This document shows positions 52,477 through 59,706 of a stretch of 59,706 nucleotides of DNA, piece after piece; the first letter of the stretch is position 1; the number at the start of each line of letters is the position of its first letter. Both the position numbers and the translations under genes were made by a program. Origin of the DNA: Euzebya sp. (lineage in GTDB: Bacteria; Actinomycetota; Nitriliruptoria; Euzebyales; Euzebyaceae); the NCBI RefSeq assembly GCF_964222135.1, contig NZ_CAXQBR010000099.1, positions 1 to 59,706 on the forward strand, given 5' to 3'. The notes under the pieces are model-generated. The model did no database searches. It saw only the letters and a list, made by a program, of their open reading frames with translations, and was not told the origin of the DNA.

Positions 52477-52805
52477 GCGATGAGCTCCCACACGAACAGG
52501 ACGGCCAGCAGCCCGCCCGCGGTCAGCACCGCCGCCCAGGCGAGCGTCGAGGACTCGGGACCACCGGCGGGGTCCTCCCCGTCGGGCTCGGGCACGTCGT
52601 CACCCCCGAGGAGGACCCACGCGTCGGCCGCCTCCGACGACGGCACCTGCACCTCGGCACCGGGTGCGCCCAGCCCCGTCGCGATGCCCGCCGCGTCCTC
52701 GGACACGACCCGGCAGCGGATGTCGGCACCGCGCAGCACCGAGGCGCCGACCTCGGCCATCGCCCGGTTGGCGTAGGTCCCCACCGTCGTCCACCGCTCG
52801 ACCAC
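52464..52805 (-). CDS. DUF2007-like protein with C-terminal membrane helix
   Basis: This 113-residue protein begins WTTVGTYANRAMAEVGASVL and continues GADIRCRVVSED and EVQVPSSEAADAWVLLGG, the pattern of DUF2007 (putative signal-transducing) domains. A C-terminal helix (AAVLTAGGLLAVLFVWELIA) anchors it. Start GTG 52805 has AGGGGGA 5 nt upstream. Function is unknown. Confidence 0.75.
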   Translation of the reverse strand: MVERWTTVGTYANRAMAEVGASVLRGADIRCRVVSEDAAGIATGLGAPGAEVQVPSSEAADAWVLLGGDDVPEPDGEDPAGGPESSTLAWAAVLTAGGLLAVLFVWELIAYLR

Positions 52806-52907
52806 CGCGTCCCCCTTTATCCGGGTGCGAGGACGGACCCTAACCCCCAGGGGTGCGTCGGGTCCACGGCGCGCTCGTGGCCGTGGGGGTGACGGGTGTG
52901 GCAGGGA

Positions 52908-54002
52908 TCAGGACGCACCCAGCCGCGCCTCCGGTCGGAGGTCGTCCGCCAACCCCTCCCCCGCAACCGCATCGGCCAGGGCCCGGCCGAGCCCGGGTGC
53001 CTGCTTGAAGAGGTTGTGGCCGGCCGGGACGAGGACGCCGTCGGCCTGCCACACGGCCAGCCCGTCGTCGCCCCAGGGCAGCCGGGTCACCCAGCAGTGC
53101 CGGACGTCGATCGGGTCGGGGTCCAGACCGGGCAGCGCCCGCCCGACGTAGCGAGCGGCGCGGTCGGCCAGGTCGGCGAGCTCGTCGGGGGCGAGCAGGC
53201 TCGCGTCGTCGCGGACCCCGGTGGTCTGGCTCAGGCCGACCGCGTAGGCACCGTGGCCGGGTACCGCCGCGGCGTAGACGCCGGTCTCGCCGAATGCCCC
53301 GCTCGAGTCCTGCAGGGTGGCCAGGACCGGCGGGGGCTCACCCTCGACGGCGAACGTCAGGCGCACGTGAGCGGCCTGCTCGACCGGCAGGGTCAGGCCC
53401 AGGTCGCGTACCAGCCGCGGGGTGTCCCGGCCGGCGCACACGACGACGTGCGGGTAGCGGTCGGTCCGGCCGCCGCTGCGCACCTCCACCTCCCCGTCGA
53501 CGTGCCGCACCGAGAGGACCTCGTCGGCGACGAGCCGGTCGCCCAGGGACTCCGCGAGGGCCGTGATGACCGCGGTGGTGCGGATGGAGCCGCCGCGCTC
53601 GTCGAGCATCGCCGGCCCGTCGTAGCCGGCCAGCAGGGGGATGCGCGCCGCCAGCTCCCGCGCGTCGATCCGGCGGGCGTCGATCCCGGCGTCCTCGAGG
53701 AGCGGGAGGCGTTCCTCGACCGACGGGCCGATCGCCACCGCGCCGTCGTCGGACACCGCCTCGATCCCGAGCTGCGCGGCCCACTCGTCGTACACCTGCC
53801 GGCTGCGGGCGGCCGCGGCGACCATCCGGGGATCGTCGTGGGCGTGCCGGAAGATCCGCGACTGCCCGCCGGACTGCCCGTTCCCCGGCACCCCCTGCTC
53901 GTAGACCCGGACCTCGATGCCGCGCTCCCGCAGGGCGTGGGCGGTGGACAGGCCGACGATGCCCGCGCCGATGACGGCCACGGGAGGTTCGGGGGTGCGC
54001 AT
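52908..54002 (-). CDS. FAD-dependent amino-acid/sarcosine oxidase-like protein (DAO family)
   Basis: The 364-residue protein has an N-terminal FAD fold (VAVIGAGIVGLSTAHALRER), then SGGQSRIFRHAHDDPRMV, which corresponds to the flavin-attachment and substrate region of sarcosine oxidase and N-methyltryptophan oxidase, and GHNLFKQAPGLGRALADAVAG at the C-terminus as in SoxA/MTOX-type enzymes. The FAD-linking Cys of MTOX is not present at the expected place (HNLFKQAPG), so FAD may be non-covalent. It oxidises an N-methyl or amino acid substrate, not identifiable here. ATG 54002 is the natural start before the Rossmann strand. Confidence 0.85.
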   Translation of the reverse strand: MRTPEPPVAVIGAGIVGLSTAHALRERGIEVRVYEQGVPGNGQSGGQSRIFRHAHDDPRMVAAAARSRQVYDEWAAQLGIEAVSDDGAVAIGPSVEERLPLLEDAGIDARRIDARELAARIPLLAGYDGPAMLDERGGSIRTTAVITALAESLGDRLVADEVLSVRHVDGEVEVRSGGRTDRYPHVVVCAGRDTPRLVRDLGLTLPVEQAAHVRLTFAVEGEPPPVLATLQDSSGAFGETGVYAAAVPGHGAYAVGLSQTTGVRDDASLLAPDELADLADRAARYVGRALPGLDPDPIDVRHCWVTRLPWGDDGLAVWQADGVLVPAGHNLFKQAPGLGRALADAVAGEGLADDLRPEARLGAS

Positions 54003-54111
54003 CCCCCGGTCCTGCCCACCGCGCACCTGCACCGAACCGCGCCGATGATCGGGGGGTGGTGGGATCGTCAGGACGGGTGCACGCTCGTGATCAGGCGCAG
54101 GAGGAGACGCG

Positions 54112-54417
54112 ATGGGCAGCACCGACCCCACGTCAACGGGTCCCGGCCCCCTCGACCGGCGGTTCACCGCCACGTTGGAGAGGAGCACCGCGCCGGGGGG
54201 CTGGACCTACGTCATCATGGAGGGCTCCGCGGAGTACTTCGGCACCCGCGGTCTCGTGAAGGTCAGCGGGACGGTGGACGGGACGCCGTTCGAGTCGTCG
54301 TTCATGGCCCTCGGCGACGGCCGGCACAAGCTGCCCGTCAAGGCCGAGGTTCGTCGCACGATCGGCAAGGACGCCGGCGAGACCGTGGACATCCACCTGA
54401 CCGAACGGCGGAGCTGA
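54112..54417 (+). CDS. DUF1905 small barrel protein
   Basis: This 101-residue protein matches DUF1905: [40 protein letters not shown], and [20 protein letters not shown] ending in TVDIHLTER. The family is a small beta-barrel of unknown function, often fused to YdeI-like domains in other bacteria; here it is alone. AGGAGA lies 5-6 nt before ATG 54112. Confidence 0.9.
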   Translation: MGSTDPTSTGPGPLDRRFTATLERSTAPGGWTYVIMEGSAEYFGTRGLVKVSGTVDGTPFESSFMALGDGRHKLPVKAEVRRTIGKDAGETVDIHLTERRS

Positions 54418-54502
54418 CCGGAGGGGCTGACCGGAGGGGCTGACCGGGCCAGCGGACCGGGGCCGCGGACCGGGGCCGCGAACCGGGGCCGCGAACCGGG
54501 GG
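54418..54502 (+). repeat. Short tandem repeats after the DUF1905 gene
   Basis: Near-duplicate GACCGGAGGGGCT units lie at about 54418-54443, followed by a 13-bp unit GGACCGGGGCCGC (with GA for GG in later copies) repeated 3.8 times at 54454-54502. Each unit can pair with its neighbours, so the array may act as a terminator or be a slippage product. Confidence 0.65.
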
Positions 54503-54578
54503 TCTGTCTCAAACGTTCTCGACAGCGGAACGGACCTGACAGACCTCGGTCGTGACGGGCCGTCCCGGCCACAGGTCC

Positions 54579-54613
54579 GTCGCCTTCGTTGCGCCCGTCG
54601 GAACGAAGGTGAC
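54579..54613. terminator. Hairpin in the 54.4-54.7 kb intergenic region
   Basis: Arms GTCGCCTTCGTT (54579-54590) and AACGAAGGTGAC (54602-54613) pair at 11 of 12 positions with an 11-nt loop. It lies 162 nt after the DUF1905 stop and 93 nt before the lipoprotein start. Its orientation and role are uncertain; terminator or protein site. Confidence 0.45.
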
Positions 54614-54691
54614 AGCCCTCCATGTGCGGCTGGGCGTCGCACACTCATGACCCTCCGGCGATCGACGCCGTCAAGGGCCCTCCCCGACGGC

Positions 54692-54697
54692 GTACGC
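54692..54697 (+). promoter_or_regulatory. Candidate -10 element of a leaderless promoter
   Basis: TACGCT lies 8 nt before ATG 54706. A GTCAAG sequence 17 bp upstream could be the -35 element. Confidence 0.45.
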
Positions 54698-54705
54698 TCG
54701 ACCGC

Positions 54706-55500
54706 ATGGGTGGAGGGGGTGCGCGCGGCAGGGGTGGGGCGTGGCTGGTCCTCGTCCTCGTCGCCGCGGCGTGCGCGGGCGGGACCGACCGGACCGCCGT
54801 GGGTCCGTCGATCGCCGCCACCGAGGACTGCGCCGCGGCCGCACGTCAGCAGGTCGACGACGTGCTCGCGGCCTTCGAGGACCGGGACCCCGGGACCCTC
54901 GAGCAGCTGTCGGCGCTGACCGCCGTCGAGGACTGCCCGGCCTTCGACGCCGAGGCGGCTGCCGCCGCGCTGGACGCCGAGGCGAGGCAGCTGCTCCCCG
55001 GCATCGAGGCCGAGGACGGATCGATCCACCCGGACGTCTACGTCCGCCTCACCGCCCTGGCGATGGTGGCGTCGGCGCTCCGCCCGTCCCCGCGCTACGA
55101 CGTCCCCGACGGCTTCCCACCCGAGCTCCCCGTCGCCGAGGGGGCCGAGCTGGTCGAGGTGACCCGCGACGTCGGCGGGATGTCGGCCCGCTGGGAGGTC
55201 GCGGCCGACCGCGGCTACGAGGCGGTGGCGGACGTCTACGCCGACGGCCTCCAGCAGGGGGTGCCCGGTCGCTGGTCGGTCAGCGGGTCGTCCGGGGGCG
55301 TCATGGCGGATGGTGGCACCGCCGTCTCCGGCGACCAGGCCTGGGAGGTGACGGGGTACGGGTACGCGGGGACCGTGCGCGTGCGCATGGCCGAGGGCGC
55401 CGACGTCATCACGGTCGAGGCGACCCTGGCGCCGGCGCCGGACCCGGCGGCAGAGCCCGGGGCCCCGTCCGCTACTCCGGCGGCCCCTCGACGTGGGTGA
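54706..55500 (+). CDS. Putative lipoprotein of unknown function
   Basis: The 264-residue protein has a Gly/Arg-rich n-region, a hydrophobic stretch AWLVLVLVAAACAGG with a weak lipobox (AAAC), then mature sequence with no match I know. An early helical segment (CAAAARQQVDDVLAAFEDRD) is followed by a beta-rich part with repeated aromatic Gly patterns (VSGSSGGVMADGGTAVSGDQ). It ends in an Ala/Pro-rich tail. A leaderless -10 precedes the start. It overlaps the opposite-strand USP-like gene by 29 nt. Confidence 0.6.
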   Translation: MGGGGARGRGGAWLVLVLVAAACAGGTDRTAVGPSIAATEDCAAAARQQVDDVLAAFEDRDPGTLEQLSALTAVEDCPAFDAEAAAAALDAEARQLLPGIEAEDGSIHPDVYVRLTALAMVASALRPSPRYDVPDGFPPELPVAEGAELVEVTRDVGGMSARWEVAADRGYEAVADVYADGLQQGVPGRWSVSGSSGGVMADGGTAVSGDQAWEVTGYGYAGTVRVRMAEGADVITVEATLAPAPDPAAEPGAPSATPAAPRRG

Positions 55501-55897
55501 GCGGGATCGCGTGGGCGCGCGCCACGCGACGGGGCAGGTCCATCGCCAACCAGCGGGACGGGCCGGCCGGAAGGGTCGACAGGATGATCTCGTCGAAGGG
55601 GTCGTCCGCCTGCTCGCGGAGCACGTCGCCGATCACGTCGACGGGGCGGGCCGGACGGGTCTCCCCCGTCACCTCCTCCGCACCGAGCTCCTCCACCCTC
55701 GCCATGGCCTTCTCGAGCCGCTCCCGGGCGGCGGCGGTGTCGGTGTCCTCGTCGTGGGCGCCCCACCCGGTGACCGGTGGCGTCGCGGGGACGAGGAGGT
55801 GGAAGCGCGCCGAACCGGCGGCCACGCGCTGCTCGAGGACCTCCCTGAGCGCCTGCCCGCCGAGGGTCAGGTTGGCGACGACGAGGTGTCTGGGCAT
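55472..55897 (-). CDS. UspA-like (universal-stress-type) small protein
   Basis: This 141-residue protein has a UspA-like alpha/beta pattern. PRHLVVANLTLGGQALREVL resembles the actinobacterial GABA-permease-tail/USP family, and FDEIILSTLPAGPSRWLAMD with LPRRVARAHAIPLTHV resembles the common DEIVISTLPAGVSRWLHMDL ending. It has no membrane segment. Whether it binds ATP is not clear, as the G-x2-G-x9-G loop is not evident. Start ATG 55897 has GGGAGG 5 nt upstream. Confidence 0.7.
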   Translation of the reverse strand: MPRHLVVANLTLGGQALREVLEQRVAAGSARFHLLVPATPPVTGWGAHDEDTDTAAARERLEKAMARVEELGAEEVTGETRPARPVDVIGDVLREQADDPFDEIILSTLPAGPSRWLAMDLPRRVARAHAIPLTHVEGPPE

Positions 55898-56032
55898 CGG
55901 GACCTCCCGGGCTCGCGCGACGGCGGCCGAGCGGCGCCCGGCCACCTGCGGCTCACCCTACGCCCCCGCCCGGCCCACGTCGATGCGCGCGATCCCGCGC
56001 ACGATCACTCACACGAGGTGGCAGACGAGCAG

Positions 56033-56038
56033 TAGCCT
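56033..56038 (+). promoter_or_regulatory. Candidate -10 element of a leaderless promoter
   Basis: TAGCCT ends 6 nt before ATG 56045, with no Shine-Dalgarno between. It fits the TANNNT pattern seen before other genes in the window. Confidence 0.45.
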
Positions 56039-56044
56039 GCCGCG

Positions 56045-56590
56045 ATGCGGCGCGGCGGACGGTCAGGGGTGGGGTGGATCCTGGTGTGCGTCGCGGTGGC
56101 CGGCTGCCAGATCGGCACGATCAGCCCGGCCCGACTCGACGCGATCGTGCACGAGCGCGGCGGGGGCTTCGACCAGAGCGTCGTGGCCCTGGCCGTCGAC
56201 CTGGCCGTTGACGACCCCGCCACCCTCGTCCACCGCGTCGTGGCCGACCCCGCAGCAGGCAGGGTCGAGGTGGTCGTCCGGGACCCCGAGGACCCCAGGG
56301 TGCTCCGGACCACCCTGGTGCGGGACGGGGCGGTCGAGTCGTCCACCACCGCCGCGGGCGCCGGTCCCGCCGTCCGCCCAGCCGCGCTGCCCCTCGACCG
56401 GCTCGACGCGATGGTCGACCTCGCCCTCGACCGCGTCCCGGCCGGAACCGCCGCCGTGGCCCGTGTGGCGGTCATCGCGGGGGAGGGGTCGTCGACGGCG
56501 GTGGAGGTGCGGCTGGACGGGACCCCGTCCGACGCGGTGGCGCGCTTCGACGGTGACGGCGCGCTGCTGGCCTTCGAGGACCTCCCGTGA
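56045..56590 (+). CDS. Small lipoprotein of unknown function
   Basis: The 181-residue protein has a lipoprotein signal (GVGWILVCVAVAGC, lipobox VAGC). The mature part (TISPARLDAIVHERGGGFDQ, then long Asp/Val-rich strands) matches nothing I know. The next gene overlaps its stop by four bases (GTGA), so they are coupled. Confidence 0.65.
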   Translation: MRRGGRSGVGWILVCVAVAGCQIGTISPARLDAIVHERGGGFDQSVVALAVDLAVDDPATLVHRVVADPAAGRVEVVVRDPEDPRVLRTTLVRDGAVESSTTAAGAGPAVRPAALPLDRLDAMVDLALDRVPAGTAAVARVAVIAGEGSSTAVEVRLDGTPSDAVARFDGDGALLAFEDLP

Positions 56591-57021
56591 CGGCGCCCGG
56601 GGTCCCGGGACCAGGTCCCGTCGTCCGGTCCAACCCGCTTGTGCTGGTCGCGATCCTGCTGTTCGCGTCGGTCCTCCTCACCGGCTCGCTCACGTGGAAC
56701 CTGTGGCCTGGCGAGGCGCGGCTGACCGCCCCGCTGCTGTGCCCCGACGACCGGCCCGACGCCCTGGTGGTCGCCCGCCACGAGCGGGTGGTCAGCGCCA
56801 CCGCGACCGATCTGACGATGGTGTGCGTCGGCCCGCGGGGGCAGGTGACCGATGTGGGGTTCCTGCTGCCGACGCTGGTCCTGTGGGTCGCCCACGCGGT
56901 GGCGATGGGCGCGGTCCTGCTCCTCGGCATCGGTGCGCTCGTGCTCCGGTCGCGGGTGGCGCGACGCCGCCGGCGAGATCGGCTGGGACCGCCCGCCACG
57001 GCGCCCCCTCCCCCGGCCTGA
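56587..57021 (+). CDS. Two-helix membrane protein of unknown function
   Basis: The 144-residue protein has an N-terminal helix (NPLVLVAILLFASVLLTGSL), an external loop with two cysteines (LLCPDD and MVCVG) that could form a disulfide, and a second helix (LPTLVLWVAHAVAMGAVLLL) ending in an Arg-rich cytosolic tail. It is coupled to the lipoprotein gene upstream. No family is recognised. Confidence 0.65.
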   Translation: MTAPGVPGPGPVVRSNPLVLVAILLFASVLLTGSLTWNLWPGEARLTAPLLCPDDRPDALVVARHERVVSATATDLTMVCVGPRGQVTDVGFLLPTLVLWVAHAVAMGAVLLLGIGALVLRSRVARRRRRDRLGPPATAPPPPA

Positions 57022-57044
57022 CGCACGGTCAGCTTCACGCCGGG

Positions 57045-57386
57045 TCAGTCGCCGGCGATCTCCTCCATGCGCCGCTGGACCAGCGTCGTCACCGCGTCGA
57101 GGGGCACGGGGCGGTCCGGGGTGAACCGGAGCGTGCCCTTGGACAGCCGGAAGCCCTCCAGCTGCGGGCGGACGGCGTCGACGGCCGCCGGGCTGAACGG
57201 GTACAACGACAGGTGCGTCGCCGTGGCGTTGAACCCGAGCAGCGGCTTGTCGTGCCAGATGAAGGCGGCCAGGCCGTAGCTCCGGCCCTCCTCGGCCTCG
57301 GGCACCAGCGCGGCCACGTGGTCGATGATCATCGCGACCGCGCGGGAGGAGTCCGCGTCCAGGTCGCCAAGGAACTCCTCGAACAC
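57045..57386 (-). CDS. DUF1801/YdhG-like small protein
   Basis: The 113-residue protein matches the YdhG/DUF1801 fold: VAALVPEAEEGRSYGLAAFI, HLSLYPFSPAAVDAV and GTLRFTPDRPVPLDAVTTLV. These small proteins have a frataxin-like shape; their role is unsettled. Start GTG 57386 has GAGGAGG four bases upstream. Confidence 0.88.
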   Translation of the reverse strand: MFEEFLGDLDADSSRAVAMIIDHVAALVPEAEEGRSYGLAAFIWHDKPLLGFNATATHLSLYPFSPAAVDAVRPQLEGFRLSKGTLRFTPDRPVPLDAVTTLVQRRMEEIAGD

Positions 57387-57524
57387 CGTGCCTCCTCGTC
57401 GGTGGCTCCAGCGCGGCGCCGGCCGTGCGGCGCTGACGTCAGGAGGATACGCGCGGGATCGACGCGAGGACGGCCGCCAGGTCCGCCGACGTCGAGGGTC
57501 CCCCGCCCGCGCGCGACCCCTCGG

Positions 57525-58067
57525 TCAGGTCCGGTGTGCTCCGGGCTCGAAGCGGGAGAGGACCTCGGCCTCGCCGCCGAACCCCCCGATCGAGTGCGGC
57601 TCGCTGGTGGCGAACTGCGCGGTCTGGCCGGGCTCGACGACGAGGCGCCGCTCGCCGACCCGCAACCGGACGCGACCGCGGAGGACGTGGAACCACTCGG
57701 TGCCGGGGTGGACCGACGTGTGGGTCGACTCACCGCGGGGCGGCACCGTGATGCGCATCAGGGCACGCCCGTCGTCCTCGACGCGGAGGACGATCCCGGT
57801 CATGCCGTCGGACAGCTCGACCTGGGGGGTCGGCATCAGGATCCGGTCCTCGCGCGCCGCGTCGGCGAGGACCGCTGCCGGGGTGGTGCCGAGCGCCTCG
57901 CTGATCCGCTCGAGCGCGTCGACGGTGAGCCGTCGATCTCCCCCCTCGATGCGGCTGAGCGTCGACGCGGAGATCCCCGTCTCCGCGGACAGCTCCGACA
58001 GCGACTTGCCGGCGGACTGCCGGGCGCGGGCGAGCGCCAGGCGGGTGCGATCCTCGAGCTTTGCCAT
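57525..58067 (-). CDS. XRE-family regulator with C-terminal cupin sensor
   Basis: The 180-residue protein has an XRE helix-turn-helix (SLSELSAETGISASTLSRIE, DALERISEALGTTPAAVL) and a C-terminal cupin domain (HPGTEWFHVLRGRVRLRVGE). Such HTH-cupin proteins (PuuR/SinR-like) sense small molecules. It is divergent from the reductase/methyltransferase gene, and a 15-bp palindrome overlaps its start codon, so it very likely regulates both itself and that gene. Confidence 0.93.
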   Translation of the reverse strand: MAKLEDRTRLALARARQSAGKSLSELSAETGISASTLSRIEGGDRRLTVDALERISEALGTTPAAVLADAAREDRILMPTPQVELSDGMTGIVLRVEDDGRALMRITVPPRGESTHTSVHPGTEWFHVLRGRVRLRVGERRLVVEPGQTAQFATSEPHSIGGFGGEAEVLSRFEPGAHRT

Positions 58068-58075
58068 AGTGGCAA
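58061..58075. promoter_or_regulatory. Palindromic operator over the regulator's start codon
   Basis: TTGCCA-TAG-TGGCAA is a perfect palindrome. Its left arm includes the complement of the regulator's ATG (58067-58065). The position suits autorepression by the XRE/cupin protein. Confidence 0.65.
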
Positions 58076-58104
58076 CGATGATGCCGCAAGGGCGACGCGA
58101 TCGC

Positions 58105-58110
58105 TACCGT
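58105..58110 (+). promoter_or_regulatory. Candidate -10 element before the reductase/methyltransferase gene
   Basis: TACCGT ends 7 nt before ATG 58118. A weak TGCCGC 17 bp upstream may be the -35 element. The operator lies just upstream. Confidence 0.45.
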
Positions 58111-58117
58111 CGTCGCC

Positions 58118-59671
58118 ATGGACGTCGCAGGAGAGGAGCCAGGGGTGCAGCAGGATGAGGAGTTCGAGGTGGTGGTCGTGGGCGCCGGCTTCGCGGGGTT
58201 GGCCGCCGCGCAGGTCCTGGGGCGGGCGCAGCGCCGGGTGCTGCTGATCGGCAGCGGCCCGACCCGCAACGCCGAGGCCGCGCACGCCCACAACGTGCTG
58301 ACGCGCGACGGCACCCCGCCGGCGGAGCTGCTGGCGCTGGGCCGCGCGGAGGTCGAGTCGCTCCCGCGGGTCGCCACCGCCGACCTGCACGTGGACGCGG
58401 TCGCCCGCGGCCACGACGGGCGGTGGGTCGTCCGGGCTGGGGACCGCGTGGTCCACGCCGAGGTCGTGGTGATCGCGACCGGTGCGCGCGACACCCTCCC
58501 CGAGGTCGAGGGGCTGTCCGCGATCTGGGGCCGGCGGGCGCACACCTGCCCGTTCTGCGACGGCGCGGACTACGCCGGGCGGCGGCTGCTCGTGATCGCG
58601 GAGGGCGAGGGGGCGGTGCACAAGCGCGCCATGCTGTCGGGGTGGACCGAGGACCTGGTGATCGCCGCGCCGGGTGACGTGCGGTCGCTCATGGAGCGCG
58701 GCGGCGACGTCGTCGCCCGCCTGGCCGACGGGACCGAGGTCGCCGTCGACGGCGTGGTCGGCGGCGCCGTGCCGGTCCCGCGCCTCGCCGCCGTGCCCGG
58801 GCGCGGGCGCGCGCACCGCGGGCCGTGCCGCGCCGTCGACGGCGCGGGGCGGACCAGCGAGCCCGACCTCTGGGCGGTGGGCGACTGCGCGTGGCGCGAC
58901 GGCGCGGCCGGGCCGGGCGGCCAGGTGGTCGTGGCCATGGCCGCCGGCGTGCGGGCTGCCGCCGCGATCACCTTGGAGCGCCTGGGCGTCGACGTACCCC
59001 CACCGCCGGCCGTGACCCGCCCCGAGTCGACGCCGGCGGACGACCTGCGGGACTTCTGGGAGCGCCGTTACTGCGAGCGCGAGCGGATCTGGAGCGCGAA
59101 GCCGAACCAGCGGCTCGTCGACGAGGTCGCCGACCTGACGCCCGGGACCGCGCTCGAGCTGGGCTGCGGGGAGGGCGCCGACGCGATCTGGCTGGCCGAG
59201 CGTGGCTGGCAGGTGACCGCGGTGGACGTGTCCGCGACGGCCCTCGCCCGGGCGGAGGCGGCCGCGTCCGAACGCGGGGTGGCCGACCGCATCGACGTCA
59301 TCCGGGCGGACCTCGGCACCGGCCTCCCGGAGGGCGCATACGACCTGGTCACCGCGTCCTACCTGCTCTCGCCCGTCACGATCCCGCGGAGGGAGATCAT
59401 GCGGGCGGCCGCGCGGGCGGTCCGGCCGGGCGGGTCGCTCGTCGTGCTCAGCCACCTCGGCTTCCCCCCGGGTCACACCCCGCCGGCCGCGCACGAGCCC
59501 GGCCACGACGTGGTCTTCCTGACCGCCGAGGAGGAGCTCGCCGAGCTGGACCTCGACCCGGAGGGGTGGGACGTCGTGGTCGCCGAGCCCTTCGACCGAC
59601 CGTTCTCCTGGCCCGACGGCACCTCGGGCATGCGGACCGACACGGTCGTGCACGTCCGCCGGCGCCGCTGA
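58118..59671 (+). CDS. Bifunctional thioredoxin-reductase-like FAD enzyme and class I methyltransferase
   Basis: The 517-residue protein is a fusion. Residues ~16-290 form a thioredoxin-reductase-like FAD/NAD(P) module: VVVVGAGFAGLAAAQ, ATGARDTLPEVEGL, the redox pair CPFC at 144-147, and LWAVGDCAW near the end. Residues ~305-517 form a SAM-dependent methyltransferase with ALELGCGEGADAIWLAERGW (347-355 core) and the TehB-like DFWERRYCE start. NCBI knows this fusion in actinobacteria, with unknown substrates. Detoxification of a metalloid or reactive compound is plausible. It is under the control of the divergent XRE/cupin regulator. Confidence 0.93.
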   Translation: MDVAGEEPGVQQDEEFEVVVVGAGFAGLAAAQVLGRAQRRVLLIGSGPTRNAEAAHAHNVLTRDGTPPAELLALGRAEVESLPRVATADLHVDAVARGHDGRWVVRAGDRVVHAEVVVIATGARDTLPEVEGLSAIWGRRAHTCPFCDGADYAGRRLLVIAEGEGAVHKRAMLSGWTEDLVIAAPGDVRSLMERGGDVVARLADGTEVAVDGVVGGAVPVPRLAAVPGRGRAHRGPCRAVDGAGRTSEPDLWAVGDCAWRDGAAGPGGQVVVAMAAGVRAAAAITLERLGVDVPPPPAVTRPESTPADDLRDFWERRYCERERIWSAKPNQRLVDEVADLTPGTALELGCGEGADAIWLAERGWQVTAVDVSATALARAEAAASERGVADRIDVIRADLGTGLPEGAYDLVTASYLLSPVTIPRREIMRAAARAVRPGGSLVVLSHLGFPPGHTPPAAHEPGHDVVFLTAEEELAELDLDPEGWDVVVAEPFDRPFSWPDGTSGMRTDTVVHVRRRR

Positions 59672-59691
59672 CGGTGTGTCGGGGGGGCGGG

Positions 59692-59706
59692 CGGGGGGGG
59701 GGGGGG
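59692..59706 (+). other. Terminal G-run, likely sequencing artefact
   Basis: The last 15 bases are all G, preceded by other G-rich bases. This is the pattern of a poly-G read end at a contig edge rather than a genomic feature. Confidence 0.75.

Noticed and set aside
54454-54502. CRISPR array
   Set aside because: Units are 13 bp in direct tandem without spacers, and no cas genes are present.

Overview
This is a 59.7-kb window of very GC-rich actinobacterial DNA. The gene content suggests the class Nitriliruptoria (Euzebya, Egibacter or Nitriliruptor-like): XPB helicase beside its helicase-associated partner, RecCBD, DUF4191, DUF1206, BTAD/AAA regulators, and secreted proteins with cell-wall-binding repeat 2 (CWB2) domains. 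The class-level placement is an inference from gene content, not from a marker gene. The window looks like a whole contig: it opens inside a truncated reading frame and closes in a pure-G run that is probably a sequencing artefact. I saw no rRNA, tRNA or CRISPR array.

Layout. 1-1.5 kb: an unidentified fragment, then a broken group II intron reverse transcriptase on the minus strand. 1.5-5.3 kb (minus): XPB-type helicase and partner. 5.4-8.0 kb (plus): PP2C phosphatase, M50B-like membrane peptidase, family 5 uracil-DNA glycosylase and a small flavin-barrel-like protein. 8.0-12.6 kb (minus): an FAD oxidoreductase with a strong terminator, then a frameshifted SARP/AAA regulator. 12.7-21.4 kb (minus): recC-recB-recD, preceded by an 18-bp palindrome holding two DnaA-box-like sequences. 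21.6-24.9 kb: SMP-30-like protein divergent from an HxlR regulator, then a divergent gamma-glutamyltransferase homologue. 25-27.8 kb (plus): small accessory genes (MarR, SRPBCC, DHFR-like, VOC, Imm-5-like).

27.8-29.5 kb is the most unusual locus. A helix-turn-helix protein follows a 16-bp-arm inverted repeat. Two bases after it comes a protein with HEAT-like repeats at the N-terminus and, at the C-terminus, a clear copy of the C-terminal half of translation elongation factor Ts. 29.7-42.7 kb: a CWB2/5'-nucleotidase fusion, an ABC exporter, a putative metalloprotease lipoprotein, a DM13 protein, DUF4191, an SF2 helicase, a second CWB2 protein and an SDR.

42.7-50.6 kb: a PspC protein, then a minus-strand operon sbcD-sbcC-nurA-uvrD whose genes overlap or nearly touch, which looks like one DNA-end-processing unit. 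50.6-59.7 kb: small membrane, lipoprotein and stress genes, and finally a XRE/cupin regulator divergent from a thioredoxin-reductase-like/methyltransferase fusion, with a 15-bp palindrome over the regulator's start codon.

DNA repair genes are concentrated here (XPB, UdgB, RecBCD, SbcCD, NurA, UvrD-like). Nothing ties them together beyond proximity, except within the operons named.
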